From: Atopostipes sp043425375
Lineage (GTDB): Bacteria > Bacillota > Bacilli > Lactobacillales > Carnobacteriaceae_A
Length of the DNA stretch: 22,954 bases
Direction of reading: 5' to 3'
NCBI GenBank assembly: GCA_043425375.1
Contig: JBHWQC010000018.1
Location: 1-22,954 of the forward strand
Under the pieces are notes generated by a model. The model saw nothing but the letters and a program-made list of their open reading frames with translations. It was not told where the DNA came from and made no database searches. A program made the translations under genes and the position numbers. This document shows, piece after piece, positions 1-6,817 of the stretch; position 1 is the stretch's first letter, and every line of letters begins with the position of its first letter.

Positions 1-24
1 CAATGTATGCGTAAATGCTTCCAT
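1..24 (-). CDS. Start of an unidentified gene, cut by the window edge
   Basis: On the minus strand an ATG at 24-22 follows an AGGGAGAG ribosome binding site with good spacing. It opens a frame encoding MEAFTHTL before the window ends. A TATAAT -10 lies at 59-54. In many Lactobacillales truA follows ecfT, but these eight residues do not look like a TruA N-terminus, so I do not name the gene. The start is supported only by the ribosome binding site and the -10 box. Confidence 0.4.
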
Positions 25-53
25 ATTTTTCTCTCCCTATATTCAATGATTTT

Positions 54-59
54 ATTATA
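54..59 (-). promoter_or_regulatory. Possible -10 box for the partial gene at 1-24
   Basis: A consensus TATAAT reads on the minus strand between the end of ecfT and the truncated gene. The matching -35 (around 77-83) is poor, so this is a tentative promoter. Confidence 0.3.
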
Positions 60-87
60 CGCTTTTTTCGCCTAAAAAACCAGAGCA

Positions 88-885
88 CTAGGCACGGACA
101 CTTAAAACAAGCCATAAAATACCGGCGAAAAATAAAAGAACTATGGAATCCCAAAAATGCCACGTGAGCTGACGATATTTTGAACGGCCTTTGCCTCCTT
201 GGTAATCGCGCGCTTCCATAGCGGTTGCTAAATCAAATGCACGGTCGTAAGAACTATTAAAAAGAGGAATTAATAAAGGTACAATATTTTTGATGCGTTC
301 TACCCAGGTCCCTTCGTTAAAATCCATCCCGCGAGCACGCTGGGCATTCATAATTTTCTCCGCTTCATCCATTAATGTGGGGACAAAACGTATCCCGATC
401 GAAAGCATTAACGCCATGTCATGCACGGGCACATTCAGTTTTTTAAGCGGGGTGAAAAAATAATCAATCGCATCCGTCAGTCTTAAAGCTTCTGTTGTTA
501 AAGTCAACAAAATCGACATAAAGATAATCAAGACAAAGCGCAAAAAGACAAAGATGCCATTTTCAATCCCTTCTTGGGACACTTGAATAAATCCGATAGA
601 GAAGTAGGTCGTTCGACCAGGTGTCACAAGAATTTGGAGGAATGCTGTAAAGAGAAACAACACCAGCATCGGGCGCACGCCTTTAATAAAGTAGTCAATC
701 GGTACTTTGGATAAGTAGATGCCTAAAGCAACCACAAGCGATAAAAGAAGATACGTCGGCCAATTGTTTGCAAAGAAAATAATCACAATAAATAAAAGAG
801 TGGCCATTAATTTTGCACGCGGATCCAGTCGATGGACAAATGAGTCATAGGGCAGGTAGCGGCCAAGAATTAGTTTCTGTTTCAT
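88..885 (-). CDS. ecfT: Energy-coupling factor transporter transmembrane protein EcfT
   Basis: This is the membrane scaffold of the ECF module. It joins the two ATPases EcfA1 and EcfA2 to interchangeable substrate-binding S components that bring in vitamins and other micronutrients. At 265 aa it has the usual family length. The N-terminus with YDSFVHRLDPRAKL is typical, followed by several hydrophobic segments (about 26-57, 70-88, 108-130 and 245-263). The two cytoplasmic coupling-helix motifs are ARG at 184-186 and ARD at 225-227; the second departs from the usual Ala-Arg-Gly. The ATG overlaps the ecfA2 stop by four bases, so translation is probably coupled, and a GAAGGTG ribosome binding site sits inside the ecfA2 end. 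No clear terminator follows. Confidence 0.96.
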   Translation of the reverse strand: MKQKLILGRYLPYDSFVHRLDPRAKLMATLLFIVIIFFANNWPTYLLLSLVVALGIYLSKVPIDYFIKGVRPMLVLFLFTAFLQILVTPGRTTYFSIGFIQVSQEGIENGIFVFLRFVLIIFMSILLTLTTEALRLTDAIDYFFTPLKKLNVPVHDMALMLSIGIRFVPTLMDEAEKIMNAQRARGMDFNEGTWVERIKNIVPLLIPLFNSSYDRAFDLATAMEARDYQGGKGRSKYRQLTWHFWDSIVLLFFAGILWLVLSVRA

Positions 886-1757
886 AAAATTTCACCTTCA
901 GTTTTCTTGAAAAATGCTTTAATATGCTCGGCTAATTCGTCGGTCGTCACGGAGTTGGTGTTCAATCGCCAATTATAGGTTTGGTTCAGCTCTTGCGCAA
1001 AAGCAATTGTTTCAGGCAGATCCAAATCCAAGGCTCGTAAAATGCCAGCGTCTTTAAAGATTTCATTGGGAGGACCTTGTTTCATAACAGAACCTTCACT
1101 GAGTACGATGACGTCTTCCGCATATTCCACCACATGTTCCATCTGATGGGTAACTAAAATAATCGTGGTCTTATAGGTTTGATTGAGCCGGTAAAACATC
1201 TCCATCGTCTCTTTTTGACCTTTCGGATCCAGACCCGCTGTAGGTTCATCCAAGACAAGCACTTCCGGCTCTAAAGCTAAGACACCAGCGATAGCCACGC
1301 GTCTTTGCTCACCACCCGACAATTCAAAAGGGGAGAGGGATAAATAGCTGTCATCTAAGCCAACCAAGGGTAAAACTTTGCGTGCAATTGCTTCTGCCTC
1401 TTGTTCACTTGCCCCGTAATTTTTTGGACCAAAAGTGATATCTTTTAAGACGGTTTGTTCAAACAGCTGCGCTTCTGGAAATTGAAACACCGTACCGACT
1501 TGTTTGCGCAAATCTTTCAAGTAACGTTCGCTCGTTTGGGACTCAATGACCCGGGTACCTAAGCGAATGCGTCCTTCGGTTGGTTTAAGCAAAGCATTTA
1601 AATGCTGCACAAGGGTAGATTTCCCGCTCCCCGTTTTGCCAATAATAGCAGTGACACTATGCGGTTTCATTTTTAAACTTACATGGTTAAGGGCGGTATG
1701 CGCAAAAGGCAAACCGGCTTGGTACGTATGACTTACATTTTCGAATAATATGTCCAT
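882..1757 (-). CDS. ecfA2: Energy-coupling factor ATPase EcfA2
   Basis: One of the two ATPases of the ECF transporter; it pairs with EcfA1 and drives the EcfT/S-component complex. With the start chosen here it has 291 residues. Walker A is GKTGSGKST at about 40-48, the Q-loop follows GTVFQFPEAQLFE near 88-100, the signature is LSGGE at 146-150, Walker B ends in LVLDEP near 167-172, and the switch His is H204. A GTG at 1763 could add two residues, but the ATG at 1757 has a GGAG five bases upstream and gives the MDI start usual for EcfA2. The reading frame overlaps the end of ecfA1 by 25 bases and the start of ecfT by four, a tightly coupled operon. Confidence 0.96.
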   Translation of the reverse strand: MDILFENVSHTYQAGLPFAHTALNHVSLKMKPHSVTAIIGKTGSGKSTLVQHLNALLKPTEGRIRLGTRVIESQTSERYLKDLRKQVGTVFQFPEAQLFEQTVLKDITFGPKNYGASEQEAEAIARKVLPLVGLDDSYLSLSPFELSGGEQRRVAIAGVLALEPEVLVLDEPTAGLDPKGQKETMEMFYRLNQTYKTTIILVTHQMEHVVEYAEDVIVLSEGSVMKQGPPNEIFKDAGILRALDLDLPETIAFAQELNQTYNWRLNTNSVTTDELAEHIKAFFKKTEGEIL

Positions 1758-2575
1758 AGCCACTCCATCATTCTTTCCTTTGTCATATAGTAATCAGGCA
1801 GCGAAAACCCCACTTTTTTTAAAGAAGCTTTTAAACGTTCAGAAAAAGGCAGCTCAAGTCCTAATTCAAGCAATTGTTCACCGTAAGAAAAAATCTCTTC
1901 AGGTGGGCCCGAATCTACAATCTCCCCTTGATCCATAACAAAAATGCGGTCGCTTTCCAGCGCTTCGCGAATGTCATGGGTAATTGAAAGAACCGTTAAG
2001 CCGTCTTGAGTTTTCAATTCTTTAATCGTTTTAAACACTTCTTGTCGGCCATGCGGATCCAACATACTGGTCGCTTCATCCAAAATCAAAATATCCGGCC
2101 GAGTCGCGATAATGCCTGCAATAGCGACGCGTTGTTTTTGACCACCTGATAAAAGCGCCGGCTCTCTGTCAGCTAACGACCACATGCCTACACGCTCCAG
2201 TGATTCTTTGACACGCATTTCCATCTCTTCACGCGGCAGACCTAAATTCTCTAAGCCGAAAGCCACATCGTCTTCAACTGTTGCGCCGACAAATTGATTT
2301 TCTGGATTTTGAAACACCATGCCAATTTTTCGACGCAGGCTCCATAAATTTTCTTCGTTCATTTCTGTGCCTTCAATGATGACTTGACCGCTGTTAGGGC
2401 GAACGAGGCCGTTAATTACCTTCGTCAAGGTCGATTTTCCGGAACCGTTTGGACCAATAATGGTTATCCATTCGCCTTGTTCAATCGCTAAATGGACATC
2501 GTTTAAAACCAAATGTTTTGACTCTTCTGTATATCGATAATTGATCTGTTTCAGTTGGATAATTGGTTGGGTCAT
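1733..2575 (-). CDS. ecfA1: Energy-coupling factor ATPase EcfA1
   Basis: First gene of the ECF operon and partner ATPase of EcfA2. Using the ATG at 2575 gives 280 residues, the normal EcfA1 length, beginning MTQPIIQLKQINYRY. Walker A is GPNGSGKST at 41-49, the Q-loop is FQNPENQF near 88-95, the signature is LSGGQ at 142-146, Walker B ends in ILILDE at 162-167, and the switch His is H200. The frame is open upstream to 2635, but a TTGAAC/TATTAT promoter with 17-base spacing lies at 2630-2607, inside that extension, so translation must begin downstream of it. The ribosome binding site before 2575 is weak. Here the operon stands alone rather than behind rpoA-rplQ as in many relatives. Confidence 0.95.
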   Translation of the reverse strand: MTQPIIQLKQINYRYTEESKHLVLNDVHLAIEQGEWITIIGPNGSGKSTLTKVINGLVRPNSGQVIIEGTEMNEENLWSLRRKIGMVFQNPENQFVGATVEDDVAFGLENLGLPREEMEMRVKESLERVGMWSLADREPALLSGGQKQRVAIAGIIATRPDILILDEATSMLDPHGRQEVFKTIKELKTQDGLTVLSITHDIREALESDRIFVMDQGEIVDSGPPEEIFSYGEQLLELGLELPFSERLKASLKKVGFSLPDYYMTKERMMEWLWTYYSKM

Positions 2576-2606
2576 CTGCTTCACTCGTTTCTTTTTCATC
2601 CAGTCT

Positions 2607-2635
2607 ATAATATCATTATGGTGCGGATTGTTCAA
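2607..2635 (-). promoter_or_regulatory. Promoter of the ecfA1-ecfA2-ecfT operon
   Basis: On the minus strand TTGAAC (2635-2630) and TATTAT (2612-2607) are separated by exactly 17 bases, a near-consensus housekeeping promoter. Transcription would begin around 2600, about 25 bases before the chosen ecfA1 ATG. This decides against the longer ecfA1 reading frame. Confidence 0.7.
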
Positions 2636-2696
2636 AGTGTTTTGAAGAGAATTCCAGGCCCGAAGAAGGTTAAATTAAAAATAGATTAAAAAACAG

Positions 2697-2725
2697 TTGA
2701 CAGCAAGCAGAAGGCGTGATAGAGT
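2697..2725 (+). promoter_or_regulatory. Promoter of the T-box-controlled amino-acid uptake operon
   Basis: A consensus TTGACA (2697-2702), a 17-base spacer and TAGAGT (2720-2725). Transcription would start near 2732, which places the whole T-box leader in the transcript. Confidence 0.75.
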
Positions 2726-2731
2726 ATGAAA

Positions 2732-3020
2732 CAAGTTAAAACAACTAAATATTCAGTCGTTGATTAAGAGAGTAAATTGCAATTGCATCACAGCGAGATA
2801 GGACAGAGTGGAAGCCTATTGATGAATTGAAATTGAAACGCACTTAGGAGACTAGTTGGTGAATGTACGCCGACTCCGCTATCTAGCGGTTAAAAACAGA
2901 GTGAATTAAAAACAAACATAACCGTTAAACATCACGGTGTTCCGTTGCGATTCATTAGAGTGGTACCGTGGGAGAAGTCTCGCCTCTATGTCTAGTATAG
3001 ACATAAGGCGGGACTTTTTT
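2732..3020 (+). ncRNA. T-box leader, probable tRNA-Arg sensor (specifier CGC)
   Basis: This cis-acting leader controls the downstream transporter operon by binding uncharged tRNA and choosing between antitermination and termination. The T-box core AGAGTGGTACCGTG lies at 2957-2970; its TGGT bulge (2961-2964) would pair with a tRNA discriminator A (or G by wobble). The antiterminator can form between TAGAG/GGGAG around the T-box and the 5' arm of the terminator. Stem I shows a GAGAGTA loop motif (AGTA 2771-2774), lower pairing TTAAG 2764-2768 with CTTAG 2843-2847, upper pairing CATCA 2786-2790 with TGATG 2820-2824, and apical ATAGG 2798-2802 with CCTAT 2815-2819. By alignment in memory with the glyQS leader (GAAA-GGC-A before the lower stem), the specifier here is GAAA-CGC-A, i.e. 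CGC at 2839-2841, Arg. A small hairpin CCGCTA/TAGCGG is at 2876-2889 and a possible stem III (ACCGT/ACGGT) at 2921-2938. The T-box call is firm; the amino acid is an inference. Confidence 0.9.
2977..3020 (+). terminator. T-box leader terminator
   Basis: The hairpin pairs GTCTCGCCT with AGGCGGGAC and ATGTCTA with TAGACAT around a short loop, followed by TTTTTT at 3015-3020. Its 5' arm is shared with the antiterminator, as in other T-box leaders. Confidence 0.92.
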
Positions 3021-3060
3021 GTTTTACAAAATTTTGAAACGTTAAAAGGAGAGAAAAAGA

Positions 3061-3762
3061 ATGAATAGTGTAAATATTGATTTTGGTCGAATTATTGAAT
3101 GGATTCCGACCTTTCTGGAAGGCACGTGGGTAACAATTGTCTTATCGTTGACCACCGTTATTATTGGAAGTTTAATTGGATTAGTTGTTGTATTAATGAA
3201 GATGTCGAATGTGAAAGTCATCAATTGGCTAGCAAACGCCTATACCAATATTGTACGCGGTACGCCGATGCTGCTTCAGTTATTTGTCTGGCTCTATGGT
3301 TTTCCCGTGATTGGCATTCGCTTTGCCGGACTTGAATTTCTAGGCGGCACGTTTGGTTCGCGTGAATTCATTACAGCAGTCGTCGCCTTAGCCATCAACT
3401 CGGGAGCTTACGTCAGTGAAGTTCTACGTGGGGGTTTAGAGTCGGTAGATAAAGGACAAGTCGAAGCAGGACGTGCGCTTGGTTTGAGTAAAGGGGAGAC
3501 GATGTTTTCTATCATTATCCCACAAGCTATTCGAATCGTCTTGCCTGGGCTTGGAAATGAATTTATTACGATGATCAAGGAATCATCCATTGTCTCAACG
3601 GTCGGGGTCTTTGATGTGATGTACACCAGCAATATCGTTCAAGCGTCAACCTATTCCATTTTTGAACCGTTGATTGTCGTTGGTATCATTTACTACATCT
3701 TGACTTACTCACTGTCGCTGTTGATGAAGTATCTAGAAAGAAGGTTAAACACATATGCTTAA
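3061..3762 (+). CDS. Polar amino-acid ABC transporter permease (probably arginine/basic amino acid)
   Basis: Membrane permease of a type-3 polar amino-acid importer (His/Glu/Gln/Arg/opine family); 233 aa, normal for the family. It has several membrane segments (about 20-47, 68-88, 102-125, 163-190 and 200-222). It carries the conserved YTNIVRGTPMLLQLF stretch at about 61-75 and an EAA coupling loop, EAGRALGLSKGETMF, at 135-149, which docks on the ATPase. A strong AAGGAG lies before the ATG. It is the first gene after the T-box leader, and its last eight bases overlap the ATPase gene, so it is translationally coupled. The family alone does not give the substrate; the leader's CGC specifier and the M20 enzyme downstream favour arginine or another basic amino acid. 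Confidence 0.93.
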   Translation: MNSVNIDFGRIIEWIPTFLEGTWVTIVLSLTTVIIGSLIGLVVVLMKMSNVKVINWLANAYTNIVRGTPMLLQLFVWLYGFPVIGIRFAGLEFLGGTFGSREFITAVVALAINSGAYVSEVLRGGLESVDKGQVEAGRALGLSKGETMFSIIIPQAIRIVLPGLGNEFITMIKESSIVSTVGVFDVMYTSNIVQASTYSIFEPLIVVGIIYYILTYSLSLLMKYLERRLNTYA

Positions 3763-4489
3763 AGTAAACAATTTACAAAAAAGATTTGGCGATAATGAAG
3801 TGCTGAAAGGTATTTCAACTGAAATCAAAAAAGGAGAAGTTGTAGCGATCATTGGGCCGTCTGGTTCTGGAAAATCCACACTGCTGCGCTGTATGAATTT
3901 GATGGAAACGCCATCAGACGGAGAAATCACCTTTAAAGATACGCAACTCAATGCGCCGCAAATGAAAGACACGGAAATTGATAACATGCGCGAAAATATC
4001 GGTATGGTGTTCCAGCAGTTTAATCTATTTCCGCATTTAACTGTTTTAGAAAATATTACATTAGCACCTGTGAAACGCAAAAAGATGAAGGAACAAGAAG
4101 CTAAAGAGGTCGCGAAAGAATTACTGGCGAAGGTTGGCCTTTCAGATAAAGCAGAAGCCTATCCAAATAATTTATCGGGCGGGCAAAAACAGCGTGTGGC
4201 CATTGCAAGGGCGCTAGCGATGAATCCGGAGTTGATGCTCTTTGATGAACCGACGTCAGCACTGGACCCGGAAATGGTCAAGGAAGTATTGCTTGTGATT
4301 CAAGATTTAGTGGAAGATGACATGACACTTGTTATTGTGACGCATGAGATGAACTTCGCCGAACGCGTTGCTTCCCGTGTGATTTTTATCGATGAAGGTT
4401 ATATTGTGGAAGAAGGCTCGCCCGATCAACTCTTTAATCATCCGCAAAAAGAACGAACGAAAAAATTCTTAGATCAAATTGATTATTAA
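3755..4489 (+). CDS. Polar amino-acid ABC transporter ATP-binding protein
   Basis: Cytoplasmic ATPase that powers the importer, of the GlnQ/ArtP/HisP type, 244 aa. Walker A is GPSGSGKST at 34-42, the Q-loop is FQQFNLFPH at 86-94, the signature is LSGGQ at 140-144, Walker B ends FDEPTSALD at 163-171, and the switch His is H197 in VTHEM. The FQQFNLFPH and THEM segments are characteristic of the polar amino-acid subfamily. The ATG overlaps the permease end by eight bases, and the lipoprotein gene starts 21 bases after its stop with its own AAAAGGGG site. Confidence 0.95.
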   Translation: MLKVNNLQKRFGDNEVLKGISTEIKKGEVVAIIGPSGSGKSTLLRCMNLMETPSDGEITFKDTQLNAPQMKDTEIDNMRENIGMVFQQFNLFPHLTVLENITLAPVKRKKMKEQEAKEVAKELLAKVGLSDKAEAYPNNLSGGQKQRVAIARALAMNPELMLFDEPTSALDPEMVKEVLLVIQDLVEDDMTLVIVTHEMNFAERVASRVIFIDEGYIVEEGSPDQLFNHPQKERTKKFLDQIDY

Positions 4490-4510
4490 AAAAGAAAAGG
4501 GGTAAGAAAA

Positions 4511-5374
4511 ATGAAGCAGATAAAGAAAAGTATAATGGCGATATTAGCAGTTGTTGTAGCTTTTGTATTAGTAGCTTGCGGTAATGGCGGAAATGGGGAA
4601 GGGCAAGATGCACTTGCTCGTATTCAAGAAGAGGGTGTCTTGACTATCGGAACATCTCCCGACTACCCGCCGATGGAATTTTATGTCTTAGATGAGAGTG
4701 GGGAGCGTCAAATTGTCGGAAGCGACATTGAATTAGCTCAAGCGATTGCCGATGAAATTGGGGTAGACTTAGAAATCACAGCAACGGACTTTAATGGCGT
4801 ATTAGCCAATGTCCAGACTGGTTCTGTCGACTTTGGGATTTCAGGCTTTACATGGACGCAGGAACGGGATGAAGTGATGCAGTCTTCGATTGGCTACTTG
4901 CAAGAATCAGAATTAGGCTTTCAAGGGATTATGATGCAAGAAGGCTTTGCCGAACAATTTGACTCGCTGGAAGAAATCGCAGATGCAGAATTAGTCTTAG
5001 GTGCACAAGGCGGCTCGATTCAACACGAACTTGCGCTTGGTTTAACAGACGCTGAAAACATTAAACAATACAGCACGTTAGATGTGGGACTGGCTGCTTT
5101 AAATGAAGGTGATATTGATGCAATGATTGTTGCCACTTCTTCAGCAGAACCAATGCTTGCGACGTTTCCCAACTTGACCATTTTACCGAAAGAAACTTTT
5201 GACCTTGATCCGGAAAGAATGTACAGCACGAACGTGATTGCTTTCCCATTAGGTGATGAATATGCGTCTTTGATTGAAGTGACGAATGAAGTCATCCAAG
5301 AAAACATCGACAACGGTAATATTGAAAAATGGCAAGCGGAAAACGTTGAACTGTCACATAAAGCCGTCGAGTAA
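4511..5374 (+). CDS. Polar amino-acid ABC transporter substrate-binding lipoprotein
   Basis: Extracellular solute receptor (SBP_bac_3 family, 287 aa), tethered to the membrane by a lipid. It has a basic N-terminus, a hydrophobic core and an LVAC lipobox with Cys23 as the expected lipidation site, then a flexible Gly/Asn-rich linker. The mature part starts with the ligand-pocket pattern LTIGTSPDYPPMEFY, followed by VGSDIELAQAIADEIG and VDFGISGFTWTQERDE, as in basic and polar amino-acid receptors. It is the third gene of the T-box operon. Specificity cannot be read with certainty; arginine is inferred from the leader. The Lit homologue at 16344-16973 could convert such diacyl lipoproteins to the lyso form. 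Confidence 0.94.
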   Translation: MKQIKKSIMAILAVVVAFVLVACGNGGNGEGQDALARIQEEGVLTIGTSPDYPPMEFYVLDESGERQIVGSDIELAQAIADEIGVDLEITATDFNGVLANVQTGSVDFGISGFTWTQERDEVMQSSIGYLQESELGFQGIMMQEGFAEQFDSLEEIADAELVLGAQGGSIQHELALGLTDAENIKQYSTLDVGLAALNEGDIDAMIVATSSAEPMLATFPNLTILPKETFDLDPERMYSTNVIAFPLGDEYASLIEVTNEVIQENIDNGNIEKWQAENVELSHKAVE

Positions 5375-5401
5375 TTTTTAAAAATAGAAAGGGAATGGCA
5401 G

Positions 5402-6577
5402 ATGAATCCAGCAGAAACGATCACCTCTTTAATCGAACAAAATAGTGAGGGCTATATGGAAATTGTCCAGACGCTGTATGAAAATCCAGAGATTGGCAAC
5501 GAAGAATTTGAGTCGATGAAATTGCTTGTGAACTATTTAGAACAAGCCGGTTTTGAGACGGAGTCCGGATTCGTCGTTCCGACCGGCTTTATCGGGACTT
5601 ATGATTCTGGAAAGCCGGGGCCGACAATCGCTTTTCTGTCCGAATACGATGCCTTGCCTGAAATCGGCCATGGCTGCGGGCACAATTTAATCGCCGCCAT
5701 TGGTGTGGCTGCTGGAGAAGCGCTGAAATCGGTCATTGACGACTTTGGCGGAAAAGTCCAAGTCATCGGCACGCCGGCGGAAGAAAACTTCGGCGGCAAA
5801 GTGTCCATGGCGGATGCGGGTGTCTTTGACGACGTCGATGTGGCTTTAATGGTACATCCCGGCAGTAAAAACGGTGTCGGTTCACGCTCCAGCGCCTTGG
5901 TTCCTGTGAAGTTTGAATTCCACGGAAAAACCGCCCATGCAGCCGCAAACCCATGGGATGGGGTATCGGCGTTGGACTCAGCGGTCATGAGTTACATGCA
6001 GATCAACCTGCTTCGCCAAATGGTCAAGCCGTATACCACCATTCATGGCATCATTAAAGAAGGGGGCCAAGCCGCCAACGTGATTCCAGACTATGCTTCA
6101 CTGGAGTATTATTTTAGAGCACCAACGATGGCTTATGCGCGTGAAATCAGCGAAAAAGCAACAGAGATGGTCAAAAATATCAGCGCGGCCAATGGCACAA
6201 GCGTTGAAGTGTCCGAATATGAATGTGCCTATTCAGACACAGTTATTAATTACAAATTAGCTGAAATTTTGTCCGAAAAATATGACGCTTTAGGTGTAGA
6301 AGATATCCAGCCTGTTGATGAAAAAACGGGCGGTTCAACGGATGTGGGCGCAGTCAGTTATAAATGTCCGACCATTCAAGGGAATATTAAAATCGTTCCG
6401 GAATCGGTAAGTGCCCACACGCGTGAAATGGCGGATGCAACGATTACAGACGCCGGTAAAGAAGGCCTGATGAAAGGCGCCCAAGGCATCGCCTTAGTCG
6501 CTTTAGAGCTTTTAGAACAGTCAAAGTTGCTGGAAGAAGTCAAAGCTGAACAAGAAATTGCTATAGCGGATAAATAA
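5402..6577 (+). CDS. M20 family metallo-amidohydrolase, PM20D2/ACY1L2-like
   Basis: Predicted zinc-dependent hydrolase of amide or dipeptide bonds, 391 aa, no signal peptide, so cytoplasmic. Metal-site motifs seen: SEYDALPEIGHGCGHNLIAA near 80-99, GTPAEENFGGK near 123-133, VHPGSKN near 151-157, the lid-domain sequence HGKTAHAAANPWDG near 178-191, and GGSTDVGAVSY near 312-322. The CGHNLI and SGSTD/GGSTD-type patterns resemble the ACY1L2 branch, whose animal member PM20D2 splits beta-alanyl and gamma-aminobutyryl dipeptides of Lys, Orn and Arg. It starts 27 bases after the lipoprotein gene with a GAAAGGG site and is followed by a terminator, so it belongs to the T-box operon. A role in freeing basic amino acids from imported conjugates is inference. 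Confidence 0.9.
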   Translation: MNPAETITSLIEQNSEGYMEIVQTLYENPEIGNEEFESMKLLVNYLEQAGFETESGFVVPTGFIGTYDSGKPGPTIAFLSEYDALPEIGHGCGHNLIAAIGVAAGEALKSVIDDFGGKVQVIGTPAEENFGGKVSMADAGVFDDVDVALMVHPGSKNGVGSRSSALVPVKFEFHGKTAHAAANPWDGVSALDSAVMSYMQINLLRQMVKPYTTIHGIIKEGGQAANVIPDYASLEYYFRAPTMAYAREISEKATEMVKNISAANGTSVEVSEYECAYSDTVINYKLAEILSEKYDALGVEDIQPVDEKTGGSTDVGAVSYKCPTIQGNIKIVPESVSAHTREMADATITDAGKEGLMKGAQGIALVALELLEQSKLLEEVKAEQEIAIADK

Positions 6578-6592
6578 AACACCCCTTTATAG

Positions 6593-6646
6593 AAAAACGA
6601 CTCCCCCGATTCAATGGACAATGGAGGCCAGTCGTTTTTCTTTTTT
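6593..6646 (+). terminator. Terminator of the T-box operon
   Basis: AAAAACGACT (6593-6602) pairs with AGTCGTTTTT (6630-6639), then CTTTTTT. It lies 15 bases after the M20 stop codon. Confidence 0.85.
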
Positions 6647-6668
6647 GCCTAAAAATGGCTGATGGCTG

Positions 6669-6704
6669 TTTCGTTCACGATGGAGTATGCCACCGTGAAC
6701 GAAA
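6669..6704. repeat. Perfect 11-bp inverted repeat of unknown role
   Basis: TTTCGTTCACG (6669-6679) and CGTGAACGAAA (6694-6704) are exact reverse complements around a 14-base spacer; TGG/CCA inside the spacer can extend the stem. There is no T-run on either side, so it is not an ordinary terminator. It lies between the T-box operon terminator and the likely promoter of the HAD gene. Confidence 0.75.
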
Positions 6705-6750
6705 ACAATCAAAGACGCAATAATTTATTTATAAACAATATAGATAGGAC

Positions 6751-6779
6751 TTGCTTTTCACTTTTTTGCTACACATGAT
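6751..6779 (+). promoter_or_regulatory. Tentative promoter of the HAD phosphatase gene
   Basis: TTGCTT (6751-6756), a 17-base spacer and CATGAT (6774-6779), or TGATAA two bases later with a longer spacer. The match is moderate; a promoter is expected here because a strong terminator lies upstream. Confidence 0.35.
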
Positions 6780-6817
6780 AAACTTGAAGGGAGAATTCAA
6801 TAAATGGAGGCTAATCA

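Noticed and set aside
2841..2843. CAC (His) as the T-box specifier, matching known histidine-regulated transporters.
   Set aside because: It sits in the lower stem rather than after the GAAA loop, and tRNA-His has C73, which would not pair with the T in the TGGT bulge.
5599..5988. Long antisense open frame opposite the M20 gene, with similar ones opposite the lipoprotein, yunD and ecfA2 genes.
   Set aside because: They mirror codon structure of well-supported genes and lack ribosome binding sites and recognisable domains.
6655..6723. A 22-codon open frame running through the inverted repeat.
   Set aside because: It has no ribosome binding site or promoter of its own and starts right after a terminator; its composition looks like chance.
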